60,045 bases of DNA from Selenomonadaceae bacterium UBA2897 (GCA_002350105.1 DEDT01000002.1:59559-119603); one strand, 5' to 3'. Shown: positions 42,781 through 52,072, counted from the stretch's first letter. Numbers and translations are program-made. The notes: generated by a model from the letters alone, not told the origin.

Positions 42781-43855
42781 ATGATGCGGATAGAGAATGA
42801 GCGTTTGGAGTACAAAAGGGAATTAACAGAAGTAGTTAAGAAGGAAGTTATTGCTTTTGCCAATACGCTCGGCGGGGATATTTATATCGGCATTGACGAT
42901 GATGGCAGCGTGGTAGGCGTTGCTGAGCCAGATGATTAAAGAAGCCGATGGGGATGTGTTTGAGGCACAGGCATCCTTAGAACAGACGTTGACGTTTGAG
43001 AAGACGCAGGCGGTTTTTGCAGCGCATGGATTACCTTTGGGGAAGCAGCAAATGCAAACTTTGGGGTTGCTGCGGCAGGATGGCCTGTATACGAACCTGG
43101 CATTGTTGCTGTCAGAACAATGTCCTTTTACGATTAAGGCAGCGGTGTTTCGTGGCACGGAGCAGAGCGAATTTCAAGATCGCAAGGAGTTCCGTGGCTC
43201 GTTGCTAGCGCAGTTGGAGGCATGCTACGGTTATTTGCAGCTTAACAATGAGCTGGCGGCCAGTTTTCAAGGGCTCTATCGTCAAGATAAACGCGCCTAC
43301 CCTGATGTGGCCATACGCGAGGCCTTGTTGAATTGTATTGTGCATCGCGACTATGCTATTAGTGCCAGTACTTTGATTAGCGTCTACGCCGACCGCATGG
43401 AGTTTATTTCTTTGGGCGGGCTGATGCCGGGCATTCAGAAGGAAGATATTCTTCTGGGAGTGTCAGTGTGCCGCAATAAACGCTTGGCAGAGGTGTTTTA
43501 TCGGCTGGAACTTATCGAGGCTTACGGTACGGGCTTGCAGAAAATTTATCATGCCTATCGTGACTATGCGAAAAAGCCTCAGCTTCTGCTGTCTCCCCAT
43601 GCCTTTAAGATCATATTGCCGCGTATGGTACATGCGGAGGAAGTCAAGGAAAAACCGTCTGAATATGTGACCCCTGAAGCAGCCGTGCGAAAATACTTGC
43701 AGACACACGCTACGATTACACGCAAGGAGGTGGAACGCCTCACATCGGTCAGTATGGCTACGGCTATCCGTCTGTTGAAGAATATGACGGAACAGGGGAT
43801 ATTATTGCGTCAGGGACGTGGAAAAAATACGGAGTATAGCTTGTCCAAGAAGTAA
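42781..43855 (+). pseudogene. AlbA/Schlafen-type ATP-binding regulator disrupted by internal deletion
   Basis: The frame from 42781 encodes the start of an AlbA_2 domain (RIENERLEYKRELTEVVKKE, GGDIYIGIDDDGSVVGVAEP) and stops at 42937-42939. A second frame from 42920 continues with the rest of the same protein type (QMIKEADGDVFEAQ, a HATPase-like HRDYAISASTLISVYADRME, and a C-terminal winged helix). Comparison with the family suggests about 60 residues between the two parts are missing and the frame is shifted. The junction carries cagatgat, which may have supported a deletion between short direct repeats. The intact protein would be a putative DNA-binding ATPase regulator. Confidence 0.75.
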
Positions 43856-43921
43856 AAGTTATCCAGCGCGGTTTCCACAAGTCGGCTATAGTCTTCATGC
43901 ATGCTCAACGCATTTTGCGTA

Positions 43922-43985
43922 AAAAAAGCTCCTGTAACGCCAATTGATGACGTGCAGGAGCTTTTTGCAACGATGCAACGATTAT
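43922..43985. repeat. Terminator-repeat module, copy 2 (also flgE terminator)
   Basis: Hairpin AGCTCCTG...CAGGAGCT with A/T runs on both sides, then the same 19-mer GCAACGATGCAACGATTAT (43967-43985). It can terminate both the upstream plus-strand pseudogene and the minus-strand flgE, whose stop is at 44023. Confidence 0.75.
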
Positions 43986-44022
43986 AGCGGCTTTGTTGCA
44001 TTTCGTTATATCACGAAACGTT

Positions 44023-47000
44023 TTACCGCTTCATATTGATAAGCGTTTCGAGCATTTCATCGGAGACCGTGATAATCTTCGAGTTCGACTGGAAACCTCG
44101 CTGAGTCGTAATCATGTTCGAGAACTCGTTCGCAATATCGACGTTGGACATCTCCAAGGCAGAGGTAGTGAGGCCAACACCAAGCGTCGTGTTGTCGCCG
44201 ACTTTTGGTGTACCGGAGTTGTTCGACTGCTGATAGAGGCTATTGCCTGCCTTCGTGAGACCCGAGGCATTCGAGAACTGGGCTATGGCAACCTGACCTT
44301 CTACCTGCTTGACATCATTCGTGTAGCTGCCGATAATACGTCCCTGCTCATCGATACTGACGCTGGCGAGGTTGCCAAAGCCATTACCATCACTCACATT
44401 CGTTACCGTACTGCCAGAAGCATACTGTGTCATCTGGGAGAAATCCAACGTAACCGTCTGCGGCGAACCTGCACCATTGTACAGCGTCAGGGTAGGCTGC
44501 GACTGATTGCCGGATTCCACTTTACCGTCCGGCGTGAAACGCAAATCCACAGCATTCATCTGTGCCGTATAAGCACTTTCGCCCTGCGGGTTCTTCGATG
44601 CACCGCTTGCATCCTGAAGCGTGCATGCATCGTTGCTGCCATCCGGATTCAGTGACACACGCCAGGTGTTACCTTTCTGCTCATCCGTACCATCGCCGAT
44701 GCCGATCTTTGTAAAGTACAGGACGATATTGTGCTCATTGCCCAGTTGATCAAAAACCTTCATTGTCGTGGCCACCGGCATGCTGTTTGCATTCGTATAG
44801 CTACCCGTCGTCTCGTTGACCTTTGTACCATCACTCATATTCAGCGTGATGGATTTGATCGTACCCGCTGCATATTCGCTTCCCTGCTTGTAGGATGCCT
44901 TGTCCGAACTACTGACCGCAACCTCCGTGCCCCCGTTGACACTCAGCGTAATGCCACTGGTCGTCAAACCGCTGGCCGGCTTAATGGATGCACCAGAATT
45001 CTTCGTATCAAAGCTATCCGTACCGTCGTCGGAAACAACTTTACCGCTGATTTCCGACACAATTGGCTCCGGATTCGAAGTAATCGTCGCGACGGTGGAC
45101 GTCGGCAGGCCCGTGAACGATTTCACCAATGCCGTAACGGCACTGCCCGGCGTATACTGGCTGGTATCGGATGCAGTAATGACCGAACCATCGCTGAGCA
45201 TGACCTGCTTGCCGTTGATGGCCTTTACCGTTACGGTGGCTGGCATGTTGCTGCCTACCGTATAGGTCGTGGAGGACGAAGCCGAAAGAATCAACGTATC
45301 GCCATTGGAAAGCAGCGCCTTATAAGTCGAACCGCTGTTGTTGGTCAGGGTATCATCATTAGAAAGTGTTACACTCGCACCCTTGACAGATTTCACAGCC
45401 AGGCCGGCATTCGTCTTGCCAATACTGCTGCCCTTCACATAATTGCTGGCCGTGCCACCGCCCAGTTCGACGGTATCACCATTATTCAGCGTAACCGTAT
45501 ATTTGCTGTTCGAGCCATTGATATAAGCACCATCCTTAAAGGTGACATACGTCCCTGCCGCGGTATTGACGGACGTGATCGCCGCCTGCACCGCCGTACC
45601 TACTGTATATTGCGAAGTAGACGTTTTGGGGACACTGACCACATCGCTGTTGCTCAGAATAACCGTCAGCATCTTCGTCTGACTCTTGATTTTCTGCGTA
45701 TTCACAGCCGCAATCGACTCTACCTGCGGCACCGTATTGAAATCAATCGATTTTACCACGACCGGCGTGTCGGCCGTAATCTTGCTACTCAACGAGTTAA
45801 CGGCAGCAGGCAAGGCCTGACCCGTCTGATAAATATTCGGAGTACTGGTAATAATCGTAGAGCCATCCGAGAGCGTTACCTTGCTATTGACCACACTCCT
45901 TACCTTTAAACCGGCTGGCAAAGTGCCGTTCGACGTATACGTCTCAGTCGAACTTTGGCCAATGTGCAACGTATCGCCATTATTCAGCTGTGCGCTGTAG
46001 GTGTTACCAGAGCTGGTAATGCTATCACCATTCGCGTAGGTAACGGCCGACTGCTTTACCGTCTGAATATCCGACGTCACGGCCGCACCCGTCTCATACG
46101 TGCCAGCATACGTACCGCCACCGTTGGTCACCACATCACCGTTGGACAGTGTCACCTTGAAATTAGCTGTCGTATTGGCAAATCCCGTAAGGGTATCGCC
46201 AGTGGCAAGCACCACGCTGCCACTGCTCAACGTGGCTACGCTGCTGCCCAGCTTGCCACCTACCGTATAGGATCCAGAGGGACCCGAGATCGTACCTTTC
46301 GTACCATTGAGATCCAGCGTAACGGTATAGGTATTATTCTGGGAATCAAGAATCTTGGAGCCGTCCTTGTAGGAGACCGCCGTGCCGCTGATGCTGGCAA
46401 TATCCGTGGGTAATGCCTGTCCCGCAGCATAATCTGTTTCGAGCGTCTTACTGTTGGCGGGCAAGCCGGTCACCACATCGTCATCTTCCAGCGTAACACT
46501 GACCAATTTATCGCCATCTACGTTGTAATTGCCACCCATCTTATAGCGGCCCTTGGCCTCATCCAACGTGATGTTGCCCGCAAAGGTGATCGTTTCCTTG
46601 TCAATGGTCGGCGTCGTCGTAGAACTCGGCTCGCTGCCGATGCTCCAAGGATCGGTATTCGTCGCATTTACCTTGACACTATTGCCGTTGCCATCGAGCA
46701 CCGTCATGCTCTGAATATAGGGAGCTGCCGCATTCAGGTTACTCATGTAATTCACCGAAGTGGTGGCTTTAGCAGGCATGCCTATCTCCGTTGAAAGCTG
46801 AATTCTGCTCGGCTGGTCTGAAGTATTGACAACGCCATCCTTGGCCGTCCACCCCTGAACAAAAAGACCGGCGCTATTGACGAAATTACCTGCCTGGTCA
46901 AACTGGAAATCACCATTGCGTGTGTAATACGTCTGCTTACCTTGTTTCACAATAAAAAGTCCATTGCCTTGCAGCGCCATATCCGTGTTCTTGCCCGTGG

Positions 47001-47262
47001 TCTGGGGCGAACCATCCGTAAACATCAAATCAATGCTCGAAACCACGCTGCCGAGACCGATCTGCTTCGGATTCGTACCACCGACAACGTCACCGTTGCC
47101 TGCCGAAGCACCGGTCAGGGTCTGGGAAAACATATCAGCAAATGTGGCACGGCTGGACTTGAAACCCGTCGTGTTGACGTTGGCGATGTTGTTGCCGATG
47201 ACATCCATACCGGTCTGGTGAGCCTTGAGGCCCGAGACACCGGAAAACAGGGAACGCATCAT
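44023..47262 (-). CDS. flgE: Flagellar hook protein FlgE with very large repetitive insert
   Basis: 1079 residues, against roughly 400-500 for common FlgE. The N-terminus (SLFSGVSGLKAHQTGMDVIG, NIANVNTTGFKSSRATFADM, ALQGNGLFIV; about 1-200) and the C-terminus (about 820-1079, with SMPVATTMKVFDQLGNEHNI, GLTTSALEMSNVDIANEFSN, MITTQRGFQSNSKII) are standard hook sequences. Between about 205 and 815 lie degenerate Thr/Ser/Gly-rich repeats such as VTLSNGDT..., YTVGS... and LSDGS.IT.... These would form extra outer domains on the hook. AGGAG lies ten bases before the ATG. It is translated after a TIGR02530 protein (6 bp apart). Other hook genes are not in the window. Confidence 0.93.
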   Translation of the reverse strand: MMRSLFSGVSGLKAHQTGMDVIGNNIANVNTTGFKSSRATFADMFSQTLTGASAGNGDVVGGTNPKQIGLGSVVSSIDLMFTDGSPQTTGKNTDMALQGNGLFIVKQGKQTYYTRNGDFQFDQAGNFVNSAGLFVQGWTAKDGVVNTSDQPSRIQLSTEIGMPAKATTSVNYMSNLNAAAPYIQSMTVLDGNGNSVKVNATNTDPWSIGSEPSSTTTPTIDKETITFAGNITLDEAKGRYKMGGNYNVDGDKLVSVTLEDDDVVTGLPANSKTLETDYAAGQALPTDIASISGTAVSYKDGSKILDSQNNTYTVTLDLNGTKGTISGPSGSYTVGGKLGSSVATLSSGSVVLATGDTLTGFANTTANFKVTLSNGDVVTNGGGTYAGTYETGAAVTSDIQTVKQSAVTYANGDSITSSGNTYSAQLNNGDTLHIGQSSTETYTSNGTLPAGLKVRSVVNSKVTLSDGSTIITSTPNIYQTGQALPAAVNSLSSKITADTPVVVKSIDFNTVPQVESIAAVNTQKIKSQTKMLTVILSNSDVVSVPKTSTSQYTVGTAVQAAITSVNTAAGTYVTFKDGAYINGSNSKYTVTLNNGDTVELGGGTASNYVKGSSIGKTNAGLAVKSVKGASVTLSNDDTLTNNSGSTYKALLSNGDTLILSASSSTTYTVGSNMPATVTVKAINGKQVMLSDGSVITASDTSQYTPGSAVTALVKSFTGLPTSTVATITSNPEPIVSEISGKVVSDDGTDSFDTKNSGASIKPASGLTTSGITLSVNGGTEVAVSSSDKASYKQGSEYAAGTIKSITLNMSDGTKVNETTGSYTNANSMPVATTMKVFDQLGNEHNIVLYFTKIGIGDGTDEQKGNTWRVSLNPDGSNDACTLQDASGASKNPQGESAYTAQMNAVDLRFTPDGKVESGNQSQPTLTLYNGAGSPQTVTLDFSQMTQYASGSTVTNVSDGNGFGNLASVSIDEQGRIIGSYTNDVKQVEGQVAIAQFSNASGLTKAGNSLYQQSNNSGTPKVGDNTTLGVGLTTSALEMSNVDIANEFSNMITTQRGFQSNSKIITVSDEMLETLINMKR

Positions 47263-47268
47263 AATGAA

Positions 47269-47661
47269 TCACTGCTCCTTTTCCTGGTCATCCTGCGTAA
47301 GGATGACCGCACTATCGATATTGGTAAAGATCCTTTCCCGCATGCTGGCACCGTCCACGGCCGTGACCACGACCCGCTGCGGCACACTGAGAATCAGCGC
47401 CGCCTTGCCGGGCACATGCACGAACGCCTCCTTGACACCCTTGGCCGCCAGCTGGTCGGCCGCCCGCGCAAGACTCTGCTGCTCATCGGCTGTGAGCGCA
47501 ATCTGCCGCTCAGAAAGCCTCGCCGCCGCATGCCCCGAAAAGCGCACGGGCGTACCCTGCTCCTTAGCGAGTGCCTGCGTAAAAGTACCCCCGCCGCGCT
47601 GGCGCTGCCCGCGTGGACGGTTCGTGACTGCACTTCCCTGCGTCACCTCAGAGATTTTCAC
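47269..47661 (-). CDS. TIGR02530 flagellar operon protein
   Basis: 130 residues starting at GTG 47661, eight bases after GGGAGG; the open frame extends 12 codons upstream without a site. Family features: VRFSGHAAARLSERQIALTA, AAKGVKEAFVHV and the C-terminal IFTNIDSAVIL. TIGR02530 proteins are encoded next to flgD/flgE in Firmicutes flagellar operons and are thought to help hook assembly, but have no defined activity. It is cotranscribed with flgE. Confidence 0.88.
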   Translation of the reverse strand: MKISEVTQGSAVTNRPRGQRQRGGGTFTQALAKEQGTPVRFSGHAAARLSERQIALTADEQQSLARAADQLAAKGVKEAFVHVPGKAALILSVPQRVVVTAVDGASMRERIFTNIDSAVILTQDDQEKEQ

Positions 47662-47830
47662 TCCGAATGCCTCCCTGCCTGAGCGGCGCACCGTCACCAG
47701 AATGCTAATAACTACGCGTCGCTTTATCTAACATAAAATATGTTACTATTTATGTTCTATTTTATATATCGATGGTTTTCCTGTCATATTAAGCCGCTTT
47801 TACAAAATTTAACATCATTTATAACATATA

Positions 47831-47868
47831 ATGCACATGATTTTGTACCATATCAAAATCATGTGCAT
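47831..47868. promoter_or_regulatory. Perfect 15-bp-arm palindrome between flagellar and RHH genes
   Basis: ATGCACATGATTTTG (47831-47845) and CAAAATCATGTGCAT (47854-47868) are exact inverse copies around eight bases. There is no T-run, so it does not look like a terminator. Related ATAAAATATGTTA sequences occur on both sides (near 47734 and 47874). It lies 30 bp before a ribbon-helix-helix gene and upstream of the flgE operon, as a shared operator would. Confidence 0.6.
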
Positions 47869-47898
47869 TCGGATAAAATATGTTATGAGGTGAGAATT

Positions 47899-48090
47899 AT
47901 GGAGTCATTGGTCATCACCAAGAAGAAACGCGGCGAGGACGGCTATAAAGTGTTCTCCGTCCGCCTGAAGGAAGAAACGCTCGACCGCCTGAACACGCTC
48001 TGCCAGGACACGGGCCGCACGCGCAACGAACTCATCGGCATGCTGCTGGACTTTGCCCTCCAGCACAGCAAAGTCGCCGCAGATAAATAG
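47899..48090 (+). CDS. Ribbon-helix-helix (CopG/Arc-like) DNA-binding protein
   Basis: 63 residues starting at 47899 (GAGGTG upstream). Pattern: a basic N-terminal arm, strand YKVFSVRLK, helix EETLDRLNTLCQDTG and helix TRNELIGMLLDFALQHS, the RHH fold that binds DNA as a dimer through the strand. It is divergent from the TIGR02530-flgE operon, with a large palindrome in between. It could autoregulate, control the flagellar genes, or both. No toxin partner follows. Confidence 0.85.
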   Translation: MESLVITKKKRGEDGYKVFSVRLKEETLDRLNTLCQDTGRTRNELIGMLLDFALQHSKVAADK

Positions 48091-48127
48091 AGCCAGAATA
48101 TTCTGAATATGAGATTTCCATGTACGC

Positions 48128-48164
48128 AAAAAACCGGACCCTGCTGCTTAGGGTTCGGTTTTTT
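48128..48164. terminator. Bidirectional terminator between RHH and nhaC genes
   Basis: ACCGGACCCT and AGGGTTCGGT pair around GCTGCTT-type loop bases, with A-run before and T-run after, so it works on both strands for the convergent genes. Confidence 0.85.
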
Positions 48165-48253
48165 CAATGGAAATATACGCTAAAACGCTAAATCCCCATT
48201 TTTATATGGCGGAAACTGTTAGAAATCCCCAAATTCTGTTAAGCCTTTTGGCC

Positions 48254-49768
48254 TTAGTCGTCCTGTGCCACGGGCGTGAATTTGCTGCGGATGATGGCCA
48301 TGGCGGCGAGGATGCAGACGAGGGCGGCAGCGAGGCCGAGCCAGCCGTTGGCGGTCACACCATCGACGATATAGCCGACGAGGCAGCAGGCCACGACGAC
48401 GGCCACGTACGGCACCTGCGTGCTCACATGATCGATGTGATGGCACTGCGCACCGGCCGAGGCGAGAATCGTCGTATCGGAAATCGGCGAGGCGTGGTCG
48501 CCAGAGACCGCACCGGAGAGGATGGCCGTGATGCAAAGCACGAGCATGTTCGCATCGCCCGTGCCGAGAATCGCCACGGCAATCGGAATAAGGATAGCGA
48601 AAGTGCCCCAGGAGGTGCCCGTGGCGAAGGCCAGACCGGCCGCCACGAGGAAGAAGATCGGCGGCAGGAACGAGATCACGGATGCGTTGTTGTTGACGAC
48701 AGCGCCGACGAAACCGCCAAGATCGAGGTACTGATCGCTGCAAATGCCCGAGAGCGTCCACGCGAGGCAGAGGATGAAGATGGCCGGCGTCATGGCCTTG
48801 AAGCCCCAGCCGAAGCTGTCACAGAACGAATTGAACGTCACAACGCGGCGTGGCAGATAGAGGAGACCCGTGAAGACGAAGGCGATGAAGGAACCGAGCA
48901 CGAGCGCCTGCGCGGAGTCGCAGTCCGCGAATGCCTTGGCAACCGTCTTGCCCTCCATGATGCCGCCCGTATAGAGCATGCCGAAGATGCAGGCCGCGAT
49001 GAGCACGACAAGCGGCAGGATGAGGTCGAGGATGCTGCCATGGCCTTCCTCAACCTTGGAGGCCGCATCTTCCTCCGCCTTGTACTCATCGGGGATCTGG
49101 AACTCCTTTTCATTCTCCAGCACACTCTGGCGCATCGTCGCGAAATCGCGCCCCGTCCAGATGATGAAGAGCATGAAGATCAGCGTGAGCCATGCATAGA
49201 GGTTAAACGGGATCGTCTGCAGGAACAGGCCAAAGCCGTCGAGGCCGCTGTCCTCCGGCAGCGACGAGCCGACGGCTGCCGCCCAGCTTGAGACCGGCGC
49301 GATGATGCAGACCGGCGCCGCCGTCGCATCGATGATGTAGGCGACCTTCGTGCGCGCGATCTTGAACTTATCCGTGATCGGACGCATGACCGTGCCGACG
49401 GTCAGGCAGTTGAAATAGTCATCGATGAAGATCACGATGCCGAGGAGCGCCGTGACGAGCGATGCCTTACGCTTGCTGTTGATCGTGCGCGCCGCCCACT
49501 CGCCATAGGCCCGCGTGGCACCGCTGCGCGCGATGGCCGCCACGAGAATGCCGAGGATGACGAGGAACATGAGGATGTTGACGTTCTTGCCTACCTTGTC
49601 GCTCATGACGGTGAACATCGTGATAATGGCCTCCAGCGGATTGCCGCCCGCAAAGAGGAGCGCACCGGAGAGAATGCCGATAATCAGGGACATGTAAACT
49701 TCCTTGGTCCAGAGGGCCAGGATGATGGTGATGACCGGTGGGAGCACCGACCAGGCTGTTGCTGCCAT
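48254..49768 (-). CDS. nhaC: NhaC-family Na+/H+ antiporter
   Basis: 504 residues with about 12 membrane spans. NhaC-family features: FIDDYFNCLTVGTVMRPITD, APVSSWAAAVGSSL, ATGTSWGTFAILIPIAVAI and GAVSGDHASPISDTTILASA. The mid-protein acidic loop (about 215-245) is cytoplasmic. Members exchange Na+ or organic acids (for example malate/lactate in MleN) for protons, so the exact substrate is open. It is transcribed alone from an extended -10 promoter. Confidence 0.93.
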   Translation of the reverse strand: MAATAWSVLPPVITIILALWTKEVYMSLIIGILSGALLFAGGNPLEAIITMFTVMSDKVGKNVNILMFLVILGILVAAIARSGATRAYGEWAARTINSKRKASLVTALLGIVIFIDDYFNCLTVGTVMRPITDKFKIARTKVAYIIDATAAPVCIIAPVSSWAAAVGSSLPEDSGLDGFGLFLQTIPFNLYAWLTLIFMLFIIWTGRDFATMRQSVLENEKEFQIPDEYKAEEDAASKVEEGHGSILDLILPLVVLIAACIFGMLYTGGIMEGKTVAKAFADCDSAQALVLGSFIAFVFTGLLYLPRRVVTFNSFCDSFGWGFKAMTPAIFILCLAWTLSGICSDQYLDLGGFVGAVVNNNASVISFLPPIFFLVAAGLAFATGTSWGTFAILIPIAVAILGTGDANMLVLCITAILSGAVSGDHASPISDTTILASAGAQCHHIDHVSTQVPYVAVVVACCLVGYIVDGVTANGWLGLAAALVCILAAMAIIRSKFTPVAQDD

Positions 49769-49836
49769 ATGGATTCCTGCTTTCTCAAATAGATTCTGCG
49801 CGCTGTGCTATACCTTTACGCGCTTGCATGTCCTTT

Positions 49837-49845
49837 ATTATAACA
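49837..49845 (-). promoter_or_regulatory. Extended -10 promoter of nhaC
   Basis: Minus-strand TGTTATAAT; TATAAT at 49842-49837, about 70 bp before the ATG. The -35 is poor. Confidence 0.5.
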
Positions 49846-49875
49846 GATTTTACATATCAGGCATACACTTTCTTC

Positions 49876-49918
49876 AAAAAATCCTGTATACATGCCCAAT
49901 CTTTACATGTATACAGGA
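49876..49918 (-). terminator. Terminator of the histidine kinase-rsmA operon
   Basis: TCCTGTATACATG (49882-49894) and its exact inverse (49906-49918) form a 13-bp stem followed on the minus strand by a T-run, 40 bp past the rsmA stop. Confidence 0.9.
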
Positions 49919-49957
49919 CAAAAACAGCCTGATGGAGATACAGTTGTCACGGCCTGC

Positions 49958-50830
49958 TCAGGCCAGGCCGGCGAAGGCGTCGGCCAGGCGGCCGAACTCC
50001 GCCAGCGCCAGCGTCTCGCCGCGGCGCATGGGGTCGATGCCCGCCTGCTCCATGGCGTCGCGCACCTGCTCCCTGGGGAAGCCGCCGCCGCGCAGGGCGT
50101 TGGCAAGAGTCTTGCGGCGCTGGCCGAAGGCCGCCTTGACCACGCGGAAGAAAAGCTTCTCGTCATGCACCTGCACAGCGGGCATCTCGCGCACGCGGCA
50201 GGCGATGACGACGCTGTCCACCTCCGGCGCGGGGATGAAGGAGCGCGGAGGCACGTCGAGTACGATTGTAGGCTCCGTATAGTACTGCACGGCCACCGAC
50301 AGGGCGCCGTAGGTGCGCGAGCCGGGCTGGGCGATCATGCGCTCGGCCACCTCTTTCTGCACCATCGTCACGAGCATCGTAATGGGCAGATGGCGCTCCA
50401 GCAGCGCCATGAGAATCGGCGTCGTGATGTAGTACGGCAGGTTCGCCGCCACCTTGAAGGGGCCGGGGCCCATGATCTCCGGGATATTGACCTTGAGGAT
50501 ATCACCGGGAATAATCTCAACATTCGGATAGGCCTTGAGAGTTTCTTTCAGCACGGCCGGCAGCTTCTTGTCGAGCTCAACGGCTTTGACCGTCGCCCCC
50601 GTCTCAGCAAGCCCTTGCGTGAGCGTGCCGATGCCCGGGCCGATCTCGAGCACGCGATCGCCCTCTTTCACTTCTGCCGCCGCCACGATGCCACGCACGA
50701 TGCCCGCATCGATGAGGAAGTTTTGTCCCAGTTTCTTGCTCATGTGCAGGCCGAAGGCCTTGAGGATATGTGTCGTGACCTCGCGGCTCGCGATGACGGG
50801 CTGGAGAATCTTCTCGTCCTGCTGGTTCAT
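49958..50830 (-). CDS. rsmA: 16S rRNA dimethyladenosine transferase (KsgA/RsmA)
   Basis: 290 residues. It dimethylates two adjacent adenosines in the 3'-terminal helix of 16S rRNA, using SAM. Motifs: GQNFLIDAGIVRGIV, the SAM site VLEIGPGIGTLTQGLA (about 60-75), and the catalytic VAANLPYYITTPI (about 133-145, NLPY). The start overlaps the rnmV stop (ATGA), matching the conserved rnmV-rsmA pairing of Firmicutes. Confidence 0.97.
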   Translation of the reverse strand: MNQQDEKILQPVIASREVTTHILKAFGLHMSKKLGQNFLIDAGIVRGIVAAAEVKEGDRVLEIGPGIGTLTQGLAETGATVKAVELDKKLPAVLKETLKAYPNVEIIPGDILKVNIPEIMGPGPFKVAANLPYYITTPILMALLERHLPITMLVTMVQKEVAERMIAQPGSRTYGALSVAVQYYTEPTIVLDVPPRSFIPAPEVDSVVIACRVREMPAVQVHDEKLFFRVVKAAFGQRRKTLANALRGGGFPREQVRDAMEQAGIDPMRRGETLALAEFGRLADAFAGLA

Positions 50831-51372
50831 TTTGACTCCTCCTGCAGCTGCCGCATGGCCGCCTCAAACTCCTCGCGCGTCACGCCATAGTGGTTGAGGC
50901 GCTTGAGGAAGGTCTTGGCATTGGCAAAGCCGATACCAAGAAGTGCCCCCGCCCGCGCACGGCGCTCTCCAGCTTCCGGCGTGCCCGACAAGCCGTTGAC
51001 GATGAGGTCCGTGCTGCTGAATTCGTTGGACGGCTTCCAGTCGAGCATGCGCACCTTCGCGAGCGCCTGACGGATGGCTTCTGGCTTCGCCTGCTCCACG
51101 CCGATATCGTTATTGGCCGTCGCATCCTCCACGGGGATGAAGGCGTGCTTCGCCTCGGGGAAGCGGCGCGTGAGATACTTGCGGATGCGCTCGCCAGCAG
51201 CATCGGGGTCCGTGAGGATGATGATGCCGCGCTTCTTGTAGGCCTCGCGGATATTCGCGATGGCCTGCGGCTTCAGGTTGAAGCCCTCCGTGATGATGCA
51301 GTCGGCCTCCACCGCCTTGTCGATGGCGACGACATCCATCTTGCCTTCGACGACCAGTACTTCCTTAATCAA
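50827..51372 (-). CDS. rnmV: Ribonuclease M5
   Basis: 181 residues, TOPRIM domain: VLVVEGKMDVVAIDKAVEAD (catalytic Glu) and ILTDPDAAGERIRKYL (DxD). It matures 5S rRNA precursor in Firmicutes-type bacteria. The C-terminal region LGIGFANAKTFLKRLNHYGV is typical of the family. It lies between tmk (22 bp upstream) and rsmA (4-bp overlap). Confidence 0.96.
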   Translation of the reverse strand: MIKEVLVVEGKMDVVAIDKAVEADCIITEGFNLKPQAIANIREAYKKRGIIILTDPDAAGERIRKYLTRRFPEAKHAFIPVEDATANNDIGVEQAKPEAIRQALAKVRMLDWKPSNEFSSTDLIVNGLSGTPEAGERRARAGALLGIGFANAKTFLKRLNHYGVTREEFEAAMRQLQEESK

Positions 51373-51394
51373 TGCTCCTGTTTTCCTCCCTCTG

Positions 51395-52072
51395 TCAGCG
51401 CTTCAGGGCCTGCTGCACGCATTCCAGCACATCGGCATGGATGGCAGCCGGGTCACGCACCTGCCCATCCTCGCTGCACGGCACACGTTTCCAGCCGTAG
51501 CGCTGGGCAAAGTCACTGTAAGCCGCATGCACCTGCTCAAGATATTTCCGGTCGACCTCGTGGATATCCTCTTCCTTATCTTCCATGCGCGCGCGGCGCT
51601 GAATGAGGCGCGCGGCGGCCTCCGGCTCCATGTCGAGGAAAACCGTCAAATCCGACATGGGCAGGCCGAATTTCACGAGTTCCAGATCCCAGAGCCAGAC
51701 GATGAAATCATCCTGCTTGCGCTCATCGGGAATCTTCACGTACTGATGCACGGCATTTGAGGCCACGTAACGGTCGGCGATGATGATGTCGCCCGCGTCG
51801 TACCATTTCTTCCACTTCGTGCGATAGGCCGCGAGACGGTCCACCGCAAAGAAAGTCGCGGCCTCATAGGCATTGACATCCTCAGGCTTGTGTCCGAAAT
51901 CACCGCGCAGATACATACGCACGAGCGCCGACGACTCCGAGTCATAGTCCGGGTACGAGATAAGGTGCACCGGGTAATTGGCTTTCTTCATGGTATCATA
52001 GAGTAGCTTCGCCTGGGTTGCCTTGCCGGAACCGTCGCCAGCCTCCAGCACAATCAGCTTTCCTTTTGCCAT
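51395..52072 (-). CDS. tmk: Thymidylate kinase-like protein
   Basis: 225 residues. P-loop LEAGDGSGKATQAKLL (about 8-23), the lid/DR motif IIADRYVASNAVHQY (about 97-111) and the FLDMEPEAAARLIQRR segment fit bacterial dTMP kinases. It phosphorylates dTMP to dTDP for DNA synthesis. Position beside a YaaO-type decarboxylase repeats the Bacillus yaaO-tmk order and supports tmk. It is slightly longer than usual (about 205-215), with an extra helical stretch around 110-125. Confidence 0.9.
   Translation of the reverse strand: MAKGKLIVLEAGDGSGKATQAKLLYDTMKKANYPVHLISYPDYDSESSALVRMYLRGDFGHKPEDVNAYEAATFFAVDRLAAYRTKWKKWYDAGDIIIADRYVASNAVHQYVKIPDERKQDDFIVWLWDLELVKFGLPMSDLTVFLDMEPEAAARLIQRRARMEDKEEDIHEVDRKYLEQVHAAYSDFAQRYGWKRVPCSEDGQVRDPAAIHADVLECVQQALKR

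Noticed and set aside
42652..43985. Composite insertion sequence
   Set aside because: The flanking 19-mers are direct repeats tied to terminators, and no transposase lies between them.
47740..47898. N-terminal extension of the ribbon-helix-helix frame
   Set aside because: It reads through the palindrome and AT-rich promoter region; a good ribosome-binding site supports the start at 47899.
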